From Protonemura montana (lineage: Eukaryota > Arthropoda > Insecta > Plecoptera > Nemouridae): a stretch of DNA of 64,000 nucleotides. Under the pieces are notes generated by a model, which searched no databases, was not told the DNA's origin, and was given only the letters and a program-made list of their open reading frames with translations. Location: NCBI GenBank assembly GCA_947568835.1, contig OX387602.1, forward strand, positions 29,932,133 to 29,996,132. Reading direction: 5' to 3'. Position 1 is the stretch's first letter; each line of letters begins with the position of its first letter. Position numbers and translations under genes: made by a program. Below are positions 1 through 11,564 of the stretch, in pieces.

Positions 1-839
1 ATTTTGGGGTAGTAAACTGTGGAGTCGATCTATTGTAATAGATTTGTGAATAAAAAGAGAAAGAGAAGGAATAAGGGCTCAAACTACTTGGTTTTGATGT
101 GTTTCTTATCTTTGCAAAAGTTGGCGAAAAAATATCAAACGCTTTCGGCGATAACAACCCGCACAAAATCCAAAATTTTTTGTCAATTTTGAAGTGTGAA
201 AGCAATTGACCGATTTTGTTGAAAACCGCAGGGGGTCTAAGTTGAGAAATCAATGCGCCCTGCAAACTTTGTTCAAATCGGAGCTCGCGTTTGGCTGCTA
301 GAACGAACAAACACGCGAAGAAACAACTACAAAAAACACGCAAAAGGTTTTTTTGTTAGTAAAATAGAAGATTTTGCTGCGCTCATCAATGAGGTAGTGA
401 ATGTTGGTGAAATAGATTAACAGAAAAATAAAATGGGTCTTTTCAAAAGAGTCAACTCCGTCAAAGTCACAGTTGGCATAGTTCTAAGTACCTACCACTA
501 CAGCTTTGTTCATCGATGTGTAGAATCGGATGCACTACTGTAGCTTTAATATAAAATAGTTGGGAGAATTTTATTTCTGCAAATTTTGTATGCAAAATTG
601 TTGTCGAATAAAGATCACGATTATGCATCGAAGCTGTTAAAGGAGATTGAACCCTCACTATCCGACTTGCAGAACAGCAGGGGCAAAGAACAACTAAAAT
701 ACACAGTCTGTTCTCATGTCCCTTTTTTTCGGGTTTTCCTTCAGCCTGTGCTGATTGTTTCTCACACCCTCAAAGGTAAGTACTGCCCCATCACGATTCC
801 CTCCTCAACTCAACAATTCAAGTGCCTCGGAGCTTAATT
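1..839. other. Gene-free left edge with one unexplained ORF
   Basis: No recognisable gene or repeat in the first 580 bases, which are AT-rich. A 586-837 (+) open frame begins LLSNKDHDYASKLLKEIEP and meets a good donor (aaggtaagt) near 773, so it could be an exon of a gene lying to the left or a repeat remnant. I do not recognise the peptide, and no clear acceptor precedes it. Confidence 0.2.
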
Positions 840-854
840 AAACAGAACCACAAT

Positions 855-1062
855 CTGTGCGAAATCTGGTTTAAATTGCAAACGCTTGCAATGCACCAGA
901 TATTTTATTATTATGAACACTATAACCGTCCCAAAAATTGATGCCCAAACAGGATTCAAACCCCAATCTCCACCTGCTGCAGGTGTTGCTTTAACCAATT
1001 GAGCTATTTGGACACATCATTTTTTGAGAGGATTTTAGTGTATTTGATGAGTATGACGGATC
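855..1062 (-). repeat. tRNA-related interspersed element, copy 1
   Basis: On the minus strand a tRNA-like core is visible: an A-box-like segment (tagctcaattgg) and a B-box-like segment (ggtttgaatcc). It is bracketed by inverted repeats, cactataaccgtcccaaaaa on one side and the complement of ttttttgagaggattttagtg on the other. The distal end carries the family tail (gcaagcgtttgcaatttaaa). Related copies lie at 5735-5895, 39795-40000 and 54990-55215. Confidence 0.7.
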
Positions 1063-1096
1063 TTCAAGGAGTAGAACCGTTGAGTGTCCCAATCAC

Positions 1097-1203
1097 AACT
1101 GGTCATGTGTATGATGGTCACCCATCCAATACCTGACCGCAGTGTTGCTTAACTTCGGTGATCTCACGAGAACCGGTGTTTTCAACACGCCAAACCGTTC
1201 CCC
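1097..1203 (-). repeat. Fragment of 5S-rRNA-derived SINE
   Basis: The reverse complement reads like the middle and 3' part of 5S rRNA (ggttctcgtgagatcaccga, then aagttaagcaacactg and tggatgggtgacc), followed by the first bases of the SINE body (atcatacacatgaccagtt). It matches the fuller copies at 16973 and 33041. Only the head and a little body remain, and it abuts a hAT fragment. Confidence 0.8.
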
Positions 1204-1207
1204 CGAA

Positions 1208-1400
1208 AAGTACATGGCCCTTGTCAATAAGGAACTGTTTCGTATGGGCACCAACGATGTCCGGGTAATGTTTGCGAGCAGTTGGATTATTCATTATTTC
1301 TGCGTGTCGGGAAATTTGAGCTGTCTCGACCCGGACATGACGAGAACGCAAATATTTCAGTCTCCGCGTTCCGTGACAGCTAAAAAAATAGCTTATGAAA
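1208..1400 (-). mobile_element. hAT transposase fragment (TTF/ZMYM-like type)
   Basis: A minus-strand frame contains NNPTARKHYPDIVGAHTKQF, the alignable equivalent of NHPTDRKHFPEIVDARTKKF on the plus strand at about 37300-37380, just upstream of a clear DUF4371-type hAT transposase segment. Residues further upstream (RLKYLRSR versus RLKYLGSR) also align. The fragment has no ends and no complete domain. It is a dead remnant joined directly to a 5S-SINE fragment. Confidence 0.6.
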
Positions 1401-1793
1401 CTCAATTAGCGGTGATATTCACAACATGGTTGACAATACGCGACATCGAATGCAGGTGGATAGCCAAGCCCTGTTTTGGATTTAGTTTCATTCAGCTAGC
1501 AGCATTTCAAGTAGCTAGCAGAAGAGCTTAGTTCAAGTACAAGTAACAACTCAGTTCAAGTCGGAAAATGCCCTGAAGTACGACATGGACCCTTTGACGA
1601 CCCTTTGACAAGGAAATATTTCTGGAAATGTTTCGTGACCGCAGATTGAGAACCCCATACTATTATTTATTTATATGGGAGGAAATAAAACTAGACACCT
1701 CGCGTCAAAGTTGATTGAGAATAACTGAAACTGGGATTATTAGTAATTTCCCCCGCATTTTTTAGTGTAACTTCTTGATGGGCCCTTCACTGG

Positions 1794-1978
1794 GATCATC
1801 GAAGTTAAGCAACATTGTGCTGGCTCAGGTATTAGATGGGTGACCACTGAACGGGTTGTCCTATTGGAAACACCATCACCGAAGTTGAGCAACATTGCGC
1901 TAGGTCAGGTATAGGATGGGTGACCATCGAATGGTTTGACGAGTTGTAAACACCGGTCCTCGTGAGATCGCAGCCGGT
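1794..1978 (+). repeat. Tandem partial 5S-rRNA-like units
   Basis: Two partial 5S-like units follow one another with an 80-base period (gaagttaagcaac at 1801, gaagttgagcaac at 1881), each ending in a gggtgacca C-box-like segment. A third, headless-to-middle piece (taaacaccggtcctcgtgag) follows. None is a complete 5S gene, and the SINE body seen at 16973 is absent. They may descend from a 5S array or from nested SINE insertions. Confidence 0.55.
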
Positions 1979-2468
1979 ATAGTATCCAAAAACTCGTCTT
2001 TGTGTTTGATATTGGATTCCATTTAACTCCTTCGGGAATCCAATCCAAATTTTTCTTTTACCCCGAGGTACCTCTGCATGTTCTTAAAAAATTATAATAT
2101 TTTTTATTTTATTAGTGATTTCCTTGAATCGTGCTTTTGATGAATTCAAATCTTTGCCTGTTGTCAACTTTATTTTGTGGTTATTTTAAAGTTATCGCAC
2201 ATTTTCTCTTGTCTTGTTTGAATTTTCGCCTTTGCTCACAAATCACTTGCCCCTTTGCTGGGTTTTTATTGGTTTGGATTGTAATATTGTAGCCTCTTCA
2301 AGGGTACTATAATATCTACCACGTTCAATCTGAATATGCCGCTGGTTGGAGTCCGGGCAATTCCCTTCCCGCCACAATCAGATGACAGATGTACCTCGTG
2401 CCGGTTTCAGGTCAGAATACTTGTTGCTGTGTATTATTTCACTCGTTTTAAACTAATTTGTGATCAAG

Positions 2469-5400
2469 ATGTATGTACAAATAATGCCAATGGATGGTAG
2501 TGAGAAGTTTATGATTACTTTATCCCGGTTGTCTCAAGTTTTGGACCTAAAGGAAAAGATAAAAGATCACTTGAATCTGGAGCCTTGTAAACAACGGCTT
2601 GTTTATAAAGGAAAACAGGTAACTACGTGTTATTATAATATACCTAATATGTGCCGTTGTTAATAGAACGTATATGTGGGTAAGTATATATGTACTTAAG
2701 TATGTAAGCACTGAAACACATAAGCACGTCTGGTAGTAAAACCCAAGTTTTTTTTCTATGGTATACCCGACTGGCAATCGGGAGGTCCAGGTACGTACCC
2801 CTGTTCAGATACATATTACATATCCTTTGATTGGTAGTTCTGCTACTATGTGGAACCCTAAATGTGTTGCATATAAAAATGTATAATGATTTTTTGGTAT
2901 CCATCACTGCAATTGTTAGTAGAGTACCTCAGCATAGGTGTCTTCCTGCTTGGCAGTAGTATGGTAGTAGGTACCTAGGTAGTCGAACCGAGGTACCGAG
3001 GAGTCCGTACCGAAGTGGTCGAAGCAAATTTGTTTGCATGGTATATTCAATCTGTGGACCACGTTTGATATGGACCAATATGGTTCCAAGAGTTCTCCTG
3101 TTTTATAAGCATGCACAAACTGCATTCTGACAGTGTTTGGACTCTCATTCTGTCTCGAAGCCTTGGTCGTAGAGTGGACCATTGCTGCCACCTAAATGCT
3201 ACTCCTGTCACCCTAGAACTCTGCCTCAAACATCCGCTTCAAACATTCTTGACCACTGTCTTGCCTGCCATAGATCTACCAGTTATTAAAATTTTAAATA
3301 ACAAATCTCCTCTTTAAAAATTATGTTTTTGATGAATGCCTGACAGGTTTGCAAACAGATAGCATGAAAACAATATTGTGATTTGGTAAAAGCTAAAGTT
3401 ACTTATTCTCAGTCTCTTCTATCTTTTACCTACACATTTTAAAACCTGTTACATTTTTGTTCCAGCTTGAAGATGAGTACAAACTATTTGACTATAATGT
3501 GAAGCTGAATGATGTAATCCAGCTAATGGAGAAAATTGCAGCGCTTCCGGAAGCACCTACCGCCGCTCAAGTTACCCCATCTTCAAAGCCATGTGTTAAC
3601 TCTGAGCCAGATATTGAAAACAATGACCAATCTGATGCACAAATTGAAGCTGCTAATGCAGCTCTAGCTGCTTCATATTTCACGGTAAGCATGGACAGTA
3701 GATGTCTATGGTTACAATAATATCACCCCTTACATTAGTGACCCACATGAGAGTTGTTATTTGCTACAGACAGGATAAGTGGCAAGGCATGATGTGTGGA
3801 CATAAGGGTGCAAATTTTGGCATAGAATTTTGAATTTTGGAATAATATATTCTTAAGGACTAGTTCTAAAATGTCACAAATTGTGAAAATGTCTAACCAC
3901 CAAGCGATCACTTCTTCAGATGCGATGGACTTAGAATTTGTTCATATTTATTATTTATGTAATAATTTTTTTTATGTGCACTCTTTCTAACAGTAAAAAT
4001 AATATATAAAAATGTATTACCTGTTAATATTTAACATATTGTACCTACTCAGTACACTCGATTTCATTTGGCACACGGAGATTATCAAGTTGGTAAAAAC
4101 CTTGCAGTTAGCTGGGTTAGCTAAGTGATAATTTACTGATTATTCGTGGCTTAAAAGCCGTGGTTTGATGATTTGACGTGCTTTATAGTTTTACGCTGAA
4201 CAGCATAAAACGCTATGGTTACGTGATAACGCTGTGGTAACGTTTTACGCTATGGTTTGCGACCCTAAAAGGGGCTAAAATAAATTCTCATTTCTAGATT
4301 GGCAAAGAAATTGATTGCTGTGATGCTGTTTACGGAGCTTGGTTTCAAGCAAAGATTATCGACATTGTTAATCCTAGAAACAAATTGCCTGGAGATGATG
4401 ATTACTTCTTCAACGTGGAGTATGCTGTCTCGTAAGTATCATGTTTCTAATGTTTTTAATATTTGTAGGCTTTACAATGACTGTTTTTAAATTTCAAGTA
4501 TTCATTGAAATACACACAGGTTTTTTTTTGGAAGTGGTTAACAGACCTCTTGTACAAAACCCAGAAACCTCCCAAATGAAAGGCAAACGCTCTTTCACTT
4601 CACACTTTTGAGACTTGATGATAATGTTTGCTGTTCCCCACAGGAACGGTAAAAGTGCATCGGACAAAGTTGCTTTTAAAGACATACGACCACAAGCACA
4701 GAAATGCTTGGCGTTCTCTGATTTGAAAGTAGAGTCCACTGTGTTGGTGAACTACAATCTTGAAGATAGTGCAAGTACAGGTTATTGGTACGACATGGAA
4801 ATAAAGGCTCTCTCAGTGAATGAAGACAAGAAAGAGGTCTTAAGAGGAACACTTTTTGTGGGCCGCGACAGACAAGGAATAAAAGACGTGGAAGTCTGCT
4901 TCAACAACGGAGTGATGGAAATTGAAAATTCACCGACTATTGGTAGTGCGACGGCAGAACCTGGCAAGTATTCTTCTAAAAGAATCGCAGTTAGTTACAT
5001 GATGAGATCAAGTCGGTTGCTGAACTCTGAATTCTTTTTGTGTTTTTTTTAACTCTCCTATGAGAGAAAGAGATGTTAACTTGCCACCGATTTCTGCACT
5101 GTTTCTCCTATACAAAACTGGTGCATTTGTCTCCAGCTCTACTGCAAGGCGGCAGGTTAAAATTGATTTGTTGACTAACTGTCTAACAGTACATAAAAAG
5201 CAAGGAATGACTTTCCTTAAATTCAGGTATTTCCAAGTGTGTTTGGCCATCTGAGTCCTTAGAGCCCCAATATTAATGTGACCCCTGAGTGGCAAGTGTC
5301 CCCTTCTATCAGCGCTAACTGATTGTGTTACAGGAGCGCTGAACTGCGAGTGGTGCCGAGATAACCCGCGGAGGAAGTGCAAGCACTGTCACTGTCACTT

Positions 5401-8400
5401 GTGTGGCGGCAAGAACGACCCCGAGCTACAGATCATGTGCGACGAGTGCGACGATTCATACCACATCGGCTGCCTAGACCCGCCGCTCAGCGCAGTACCA
5501 GACGCCAACGACTGGTACGACTACAATAGAAACTGAATCCGTGCAGGTTTTTCAAGGCAAAGTCCAACTAGTGCTGAGGTTAAGGGATTTTTTTTATAGA
5601 AAGTTATTTTCTGCAAGCTTCTGGTAGGTTTTATAGACTAGAAGGTAGATTTTGTTAACATTTGTGGCGTATTGGGATGTTGGTTTGGACTGTTATACTT
5701 ATCGCGTTCACAAACAGGCAAAGAAAGTGTGACATCTGATTTAAATTTCAAATACTTACAATGCATTTTGTATTTTATTGGTGCCCAAACAGGAACACAA
5801 ACTCCGATCTCCACATGCCACGGGTGTTACTCCCAGCAATTTCTCCCCATTTGGGTAGGCACCAATTTTTGAGAGGTTATTAGTGGTCCTAGTAATAAAA
5901 AGGAAGTCATTGCTCGCTCACTAAAGGAATGCTACCCTGCCGCAGGTATTGCCCTGACTGCAAGAACGACGAATCTGAAATTGTCAAGGCCGGTGAGAAG
6001 CTAAAGTTCAGCAAGCGCAAGGCCAAGATGCCGTCGAGCAACTCCAAGAGTAGCCGCGACTGGGGCTTGGGCATGGCCACTGTAGGACGAAGCAAGGAAT
6101 GCACCATTGTCGGTGCCAACCACTTCGGACCCGTGCCAGGCGTCGACGTCGGGACCTCGTGGAAGTTCCGCATGCAGGTGAGGCAATTGCAACCAATCAG
6201 TGCAAAGAAACTTATCACCGCTCTATGCAGCTGGTTATCAGGTCGGTGCTTCAGTCAATAAGCCCGAAGTCGTTCTTGGAATCAGTCTTGCTTTCGGTGT
6301 CAATACAACGCTGACAGATGTGGGCATAGGTCAGTGGGGCATTTATTTGTGATTCTTAACATTGGTTCCCTTCAAGAAGTTTATGTAGTACTATATCATT
6401 CAGAGTAAGAAAACGCAGTGGTAATATTAAATTAGGGGTGCCAGCTTATGCCACTAGCACTGTGAGGTGGTAAACGACGCTGATATAATGTGGCTGCCGA
6501 GCTGTTACTAATTGCGAGTATTCCATGTCAGGCGTCGGAGAGTGGGGTGCACCGTCCACCGGTGGCAGGGATCCACGGACGAGAGACAGAAGGGGCGTAC
6601 AGCATCGTGCTCAGCGGGGGCTACGAAGACGATGTCGATGACGGAGACCACTTCATGTACACGGGAAGCGGGGGCCGTGACCTTAGCGGCAACAAGCGCA
6701 CGGCCAAGCAGAGCTGCGATCAGACTCTCACTGCGATGAATAGGTAACGGCTTGCGTTTGGAACAGTTTGATGTTTCAAACTTTCAAGTTTCATTTTCGT
6801 TAGGACAGAAAATGTCGCTCTCTGCCCTCAAACCAGGCAAATGTTTTGTCCTGTAGAAAAAAGGTATTGGTAAACTTTTTAAAACTGCAGTTATTTTACC
6901 AAAACCCATAGAGCTTGCATTGGTTTTTAAATGTCTTGACCTTGAATATCAGCTCAGGATAATTTAGCTTCTGTCGACAAGTGAACTCATATTGTGACTG
7001 GTTTTCCCACCGTCAGCCATAATTCGTACTTCGTAGCGTTAATTTTTGAAGAAACCAATAATTTTGTCAGTAACACATTTTCCTTTTTCTCTAGGGCACT
7101 GGCACTGAACTGCGATGCTAAGGTGGACGGCAAGGTTGGTGCTGAGGCCAAAAACTGGAAGCTAGGCAAGCCGATTCGTGTCGTGCGCAGCTACAAAGCA
7201 GCCAAGCACTCGAAGTATGCGCCCACAGAGGGAAACCGATACGACGGAATCTACAAGGCAAGTTCAATTCCACAATAAAAATACATCATACAATTACAAT
7301 GATGCAATTCTCCAATTGTCCACTGCTATATTTTCCCTTCTAGCGCAGAATAGGCCAATCTGATATTTTCTCATGTACCTACAAAAATTAGGTGCAGTTA
7401 AATAAGTTCAATGAAATCATTTGGATGGTTTTTTTCTTGTCACTATTTTTCAAAAACCCCAGCTGAAAATAAACCATGAAATATAAATCATTGCATAGGA
7501 TTTCTACTGTAAACCAGTTGCGACAAGAAGTACCTAGATGCGGTGCATGTGTGCTTTGCCAATGAACCAATTTATTGGCAGCTGCTAATATGATAAGCCA
7601 ATAATAAGCCAAAGCGGTGGTTGTAGGTGACCAAATATTACCCAGAGCGAGGGCAGGCAGGCTTCATCGTCTGGCGGTACGCACTCCGACGAGACGACCC
7701 GAACCCACCACCGTGGTCCAAGGCTGGCAAGAAGGTCATCGAGCAGCTTGGCCTTGAAATGCAGGTGCGTTCGAAGGCCCAGCCAGTTGGCGATTGCAAA
7801 TTGCATTTGCAGCGTGTTTGGGAAAACCTTGATAATTTATAAGAAGAAGCGTGAAGAAGGAAAGAGAGAGGGAGCGTAACATACCAGAAAGGAAAATGGC
7901 ATTGCGTAGTGCACTTGACAAGTGACTTCAATTCGCCTTCTTCTCCTCCGGTAAGTTGTGCTCCCTCTCTTTCCTTCTTTACCACCAAATTATCCAGGCA
8001 CCCTATTCACATGATAATTTATAAAAGAGAGAGCTGTAACTGTAAACAGATCGTTTGCTGACGTGGTACAAGAGGTCAGGCAATTAACTATATTATATCA
8101 TAGATTTTTTTGTTGTAAATGGGAAGTGAAAGAAGGAAAGCCAACGTACCAAGGTAGAAGTGGCCAATTGCAAAAGGACTTTTTTTGGCTTCTGCCTTGT
8201 TGATGTGAGAATAGGTCTCAGATGAAAGGATAATTGAAGGGGAAACAAGAAATATCTCTTGAGCAAAGATATTGTCTTTTGACTAGCAATGGCACGAGTT
8301 ACAGCGTTTCCCTCTTTTATTCTTCACCAATTTCAAAAAGCTTGGGGTAAAAATGTTGATTTTTCTTCCACTAGTACCCAGAAAACTACTTGGCAGCACA

Positions 8401-9172
8401 AGAGTTAAAGAAGCAGTCAAACCCAAAGTCAGAAGAAGGCAGCAAAAAGCGCAAGGCATCCGTGGATGGAACGCCGCCCCCAAAGAAGGCCAATATTGAC
8501 AGCACGCCGCCCCCCAAGAAGACACGGCTGTGTGCTTTTAAGCCCCCCGGCGATGTCAAAGCTCTTATTGCCTCCGACGTAAACACGAAGCTGTGGGAAG
8601 TGTGCAATGAAACGCTAGCTTCTGGCAAGCCAACGTTCCTTGCCAAGATCACAGAGGTCTTCATGTGCATCTGCTGTCAAGAGCTTGTGCACGATCCTGT
8701 CACCACCCCCTGCATGCACAGTGTGTGCAAGGTAAGGATAGCCTACCGACTGATCACATTAACTGATCTGTAGTGTTTTATGATACACTGCAATAAGCCT
8801 GGTAGAAAAGATTTGTGAGACTGTCAAAATGGCAATCTATCTGATGTCATGAAAAATCTCCTTCACGACTTATGTCATTCCAATGCAAACTACCAAAAAT
8901 CAATGGGAATTTGGACAGTCTGCCCAATGAAAAATAGGCCTCGAGTGACTGTTTATGCAAGACAGACATGTTGACTGCTTGCGTCAACTGCCACCACCGA
9001 GTCTGAGTGCACAATCTTTTTGCAGGTGTGCTTGCAGAATTCTTTCGCAGCCGAGGTGTTTTCGTGCCCCAACTGCCGCGCGGAGCTCGGCAAGAAGAAC
9101 AAGCTCGACGTAAACATGACCCTAGCGAAGATCCTGCTCGCGCTGTTCCCTGGGTACCAGGTCGGTCGCTAA
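2469..9172 (+). CDS. UHRF1: UHRF1-like E3 ubiquitin ligase and hemimethylated-DNA reader (11 exons)
   Basis: Exons: 2469-2618, 3466-3684, 4298-4431, 4644-4963, 5334-5514, 5946-6177, 6532-6743, 7095-7257, 7627-7764, 8375-8731, 9026-9172; 2,253 nt, 750 residues, near the family's usual 750-800. Domains in order: ubiquitin-like (1-75), tandem Tudor (124-274), PHD with pre-PHD cysteines (275-336), SRA (about 370-583), basic linker, C-terminal C3HC4 RING (C681, C684, C113-type to C719). In UHRF1 proteins the SRA flips out 5-methylcytosine on hemimethylated DNA and the RING ubiquitinates histone H3 to recruit DNMT1 in the nucleus. SRA residues matching human V446, N489 and R491 are present (V423, N466, R468), as is the PHD acidic patch CDECDD. 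Oddities: two GC donors and a Tyr-to-Ser change in the Tudor aromatic cage. ATG 2469 was chosen over the in-frame upstream GTG because family members start here (MxVQ). Exon 1 may be preceded by a non-coding exon. Confidence 0.95.
4964..5333 (+). other. UHRF1 intron 4, probable GC-AG intron
   Basis: The exon ends cct g and is followed by gcaagt. The only nearby GT (gtattc, four bases downstream) gives the wrong phase for exon 5, whose frame is fixed by the PHD cysteines. With the GC donor the codon completes as GGA (Gly), in line with the family sequence ERPG. The acceptor is gtgttacag. Confidence 0.75.
5735..5895 (-). repeat. tRNA-related interspersed element, copy 2 (degraded)
   Basis: It lies in UHRF1 intron 5, antisense to the gene. 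It keeps the tail side (atttaaatttcaaatacttacaatgca in two blocks), the gatgcc-like junction (ttggtgcccaaacagg) and the outer inverted repeat (tttttgagaggttattagtg). The tRNA core is more decayed than in copy 1. Confidence 0.6.
7258..7626 (+). other. UHRF1 intron 8, probable GC-AG intron
   Basis: Exon 8 ends in ATC TAC AAG (IYK), followed by gcaagt. Exon 9 begins GTG ACC AAA (VTK) after ggttgtag. This joins as DGIYK-VTKYYPE, the expected family sequence, in phase 0. The nearest GT four bases further on would shift the frame. The donor hexamer is identical to that of intron 4. Confidence 0.8.
7853..7980. repeat. Imperfect foldback in UHRF1 intron 9
   Basis: A purine-rich arm (aagaaggaaagagagagggagc, split here at 7854-7875) is complementary to gctccctctctttccttctt at 7960-7979, apart from a two-base indel. 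The loop is about 85 bases. It could be a small MITE or a simple hairpin. No target duplication was found. Confidence 0.5.
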
Positions 9173-9763
9173 AAATGCACTGGAATCTGGTCCCCAGTCA
9201 TTGCTGGAAGGTAACGATCATAACTCGTCGGCTGTGCTCAGGACGTAGCCAAGATTGGTTGCAAAGACTCTCAGGCATCATAAAAAAACTGTGTCATTGG
9301 TTTTATTTGGATATTTTAGGGTAGTAGGTTCATTTTCCCATTAAAAACTTTTAAATAACTAAAAAAAACTTTTTTTTTTTACATTTATTTCTTCCACATT
9401 TTTTAAGGTTTTCTTCAGTTTCTAGGTTCAGTTCTACTGTTCCATAAAACACACAAATATTGATTCGTACCTTACAATCGAATACCTTACATCTATTACA
9501 ATTGCATCAGGAAAGGTTACTTCAATAACAAAGGCTACACAAAATCTTGACAATCATTGAAGTTCATAGATGTATTCATGTGCCTCCTGTGCTTATGGGA
9601 AACTTCTGGTATTAGTGGCTTTCGTGCTACACCAAAAGACAACAAACGTGAGAACCACTTTTTCGACAAGCTCAGAGCTCTTAATTCAGCCAAGATTTCC
9701 GTTCTAGCCTATAATCTTGATGCCTGTTCAAGACGTCGCGTGGTCCAGTGGTGAAAATAGCCT
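9173..9763. other. Convergent intergenic region, UHRF1/MRPL9 3' ends
   Basis: These 591 bases separate two stop codons that face each other. A possible plus-strand poly(A) signal attaaa lies at 9340-9345 (168 bases after the UHRF1 stop). A minus-strand aataaa (plus tttatt) lies at 9384-9389 for MRPL9, so the 3' UTRs may nearly touch or overlap. Nothing else is recognised. Confidence 0.45.
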
Positions 9764-11457
9764 TCACGTCGCCAGTGGCGGCTGTAATGACTCGGCAGGC
9801 TGCAGCCAGTGTTGTTCGACGAACGGCAGCCTGTTGCTGGGCTGGGTGCTCCAGTGGTGGATTCGGCATGGCACCTGCACCTTCTCCAGGTTGTTTACCT
9901 GTTGATGCAATGGAGAGTTCATTGGCTTGGCAGTCGGAGGCCTTGGTTTCACTTCATTTTATCCAACCACAAACCACTTTATTTTTATCAAGACTCTTTT
10001 TTAACCATACCTATACGTGCTTTTACCTTGTAAGCCTGCTAATCCATCCTCGCTCCGTTACGTTTAATCTTTTTAAGGATACTGATCCAGTACAGGTATT
10101 AATGCACTAACCGTGATAGTGATGTGGAATTGCTTGTTCTCGAGCGCAAGGTTTGGCCCAGTTATGGGCGTGTCAGGTAACTCGATGGCATCTTCAGGAA
10201 CATGGACTCCCCCCTTCCGCAGAGATGCCCGCACGTGCCACTTCTCTACCACCCACGGAGTCTCTAGGTTCATCACAATTGCCATCACTTTCCCGGAGAG
10301 CACGTTTACCGTCTGTACACAATAAAAAGTTGTAACTAACAGCCTGTCTTCATGAAAAAAGTGGCACCAAATCAAAGCAGCCTAGAGAAAATTATTAATA
10401 GTTGATGCCAGAATCTATCCCTGTCAAATTCATTAAAATATTTTAAAGGGGAAACACCAGGCCTGTGGGTGTCAAGCTTCGAAATTCCAGAAACTTAGAA
10501 TACCTTTACCAGGATTTCTCCATTCTACTCAGATATGAGATGGGTTCATAGTCCAATTATAACTCCAAACATCACATGCATTTGCGACTTAGAAGAACTT
10601 TTTAAAAAAAGATGCAAATTTCTTGGCTTGATTTAAAAAAAATAAAATAAAAAAGTTCTTGGGAAGGTGCATAAACAAATGGAAATTTCAGTTACCCGTT
10701 GAGCATAAGCTGAGCTGTGTTCCTCATCAGTAGGAGCGGAAGGTTCGTTTGGAATAGCGGCCAGGTTCTCAGGTGACGCATACACGGCAAGCCCTGGCAG
10801 CAGTAATTGCTCGTAGGCTATGTTTGGCCGCAGTGAAACAACATCTCCACGATTTCCGATACCTAAACCAAAATTTCATACTTTTACTGAAAAGAAAATT
10901 GGGTGCCACTCACCAAGAAATCCCATATGAGGGCAGAAATGAACTGTTGATCTCAGGAATCGCTTCTAAACAAACTAACCACTGGAGTAGGTAAGTCAAT
11001 ATGAATTGTACGCAAATAGCAAGTTTTCTTACCTTCAACATAGCTTGTAAGCACCACTTTTAAATCTGCTTGCTTTTTTACATTTGTGTCTTCTACCAGA
11101 TCATAGATAAAATGCCTAGCATTCAGTTTCTTAGGACGATGGTTCTTCTTCGACAAACCCGGAGGCCATTTACGCTTCAGAATAAATGTCGTCTGCAAAA
11201 AGAAACCGTGTTATAATTATCAAAATTACGGACAGGCAGTTAACTACAAGGAATTTATGTGGAAATTAATTTGCATTAACAAATGTATTATCAAACGCAG
11301 ATAGAAAAGTGAGGTTATATAGTAGGTAGAATACCCGGGATTGACTGTAGGTGGTTGAAGTAGGTTCCGTTTGTAATAGTTCGCTTCCTAAGCACTTTGA
11401 TGGAAGCTGTCGAATTAAACCGAAGCGTTGCTTCAGGCACAACGCGTTCTTCCACAT
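9764..11457 (-). CDS. MRPL9: Mitochondrial large-subunit ribosomal protein bL9m (5 exons)
   Basis: Exons (minus strand, 5' to 3'): 11457-11335, 11192-11033, 10862-10696, 10312-10112, 9898-9764; 786 nt, 261 residues, close to the human protein's 267. The N-terminus (MWKNALCLKQRFGLIRQLPS) is basic and Leu-rich, as expected for a mitochondrial targeting peptide. Exons 2-3 give the bL9 core: YDLVEDTNVKKQADLKVVLT, then YVEGIGNRGDVVSLRPNIAY and LLPGLAVYASPEN, matching the family pattern V-x-G-x-RGD-x-V-x5-N-x-LLPxGLAVYASPEN. Exon 4 carries the C-terminal lobe (LPDTPITGP, equivalent to human LPEEPITRW). The protein binds 23S-type rRNA in the mitoribosome. Exon 5, after phase-0 joining, reads VNNLEKVQVPCRI and then a poorly conserved tail. 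All introns have GT and AG ends. It is convergent with UHRF1. Confidence 0.92.
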
Positions 11458-11554
11458 CTTATTGAAAATTTTGACGATCGTTAACCAATAATAACTTTGA
11501 AGATATCAAAAATGCTGTGCAGCAACCAGCTGCAACGCATGGGAGATGCGCGAA

Positions 11555-11564
11555 ATCAGCTGAT
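11555..11564. promoter_or_regulatory. Palindromic E-box core-promoter motif upstream of MRPL9
   Basis: ATCAGCTGAT fits the AWCAGCTGWT consensus described for Drosophila core promoters (Ohler motif 5). It lies 98-107 bases upstream of the MRPL9 ATG. The same ten bases occur at 25956 upstream of the SMYD gene on the plus strand. Confidence 0.5.

Noticed and set aside
2460..2468. GTG start three codons before the UHRF1 ATG
   Set aside because: Nuclear genes rarely use GTG, and the protein family begins at the following ATG.
5504..5534. UHRF1 exon 5 reading on past 5514 (WYDYNRN then stop)
   Set aside because: The family sequence requires Trp-Tyr-Cys-Pro, which exon 6 (5946) supplies in phase. 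The read-through ends at a stop within eight codons.
9681..9869. Alternative frame for the MRPL9 C-terminus (HPAQQQAAVRRTT)
   Set aside because: It superficially resembles the human AQQAAKA tail, but exon 4 enters exon 5 in the other frame (VNNLEKVQVP), which matches the expected strand better.
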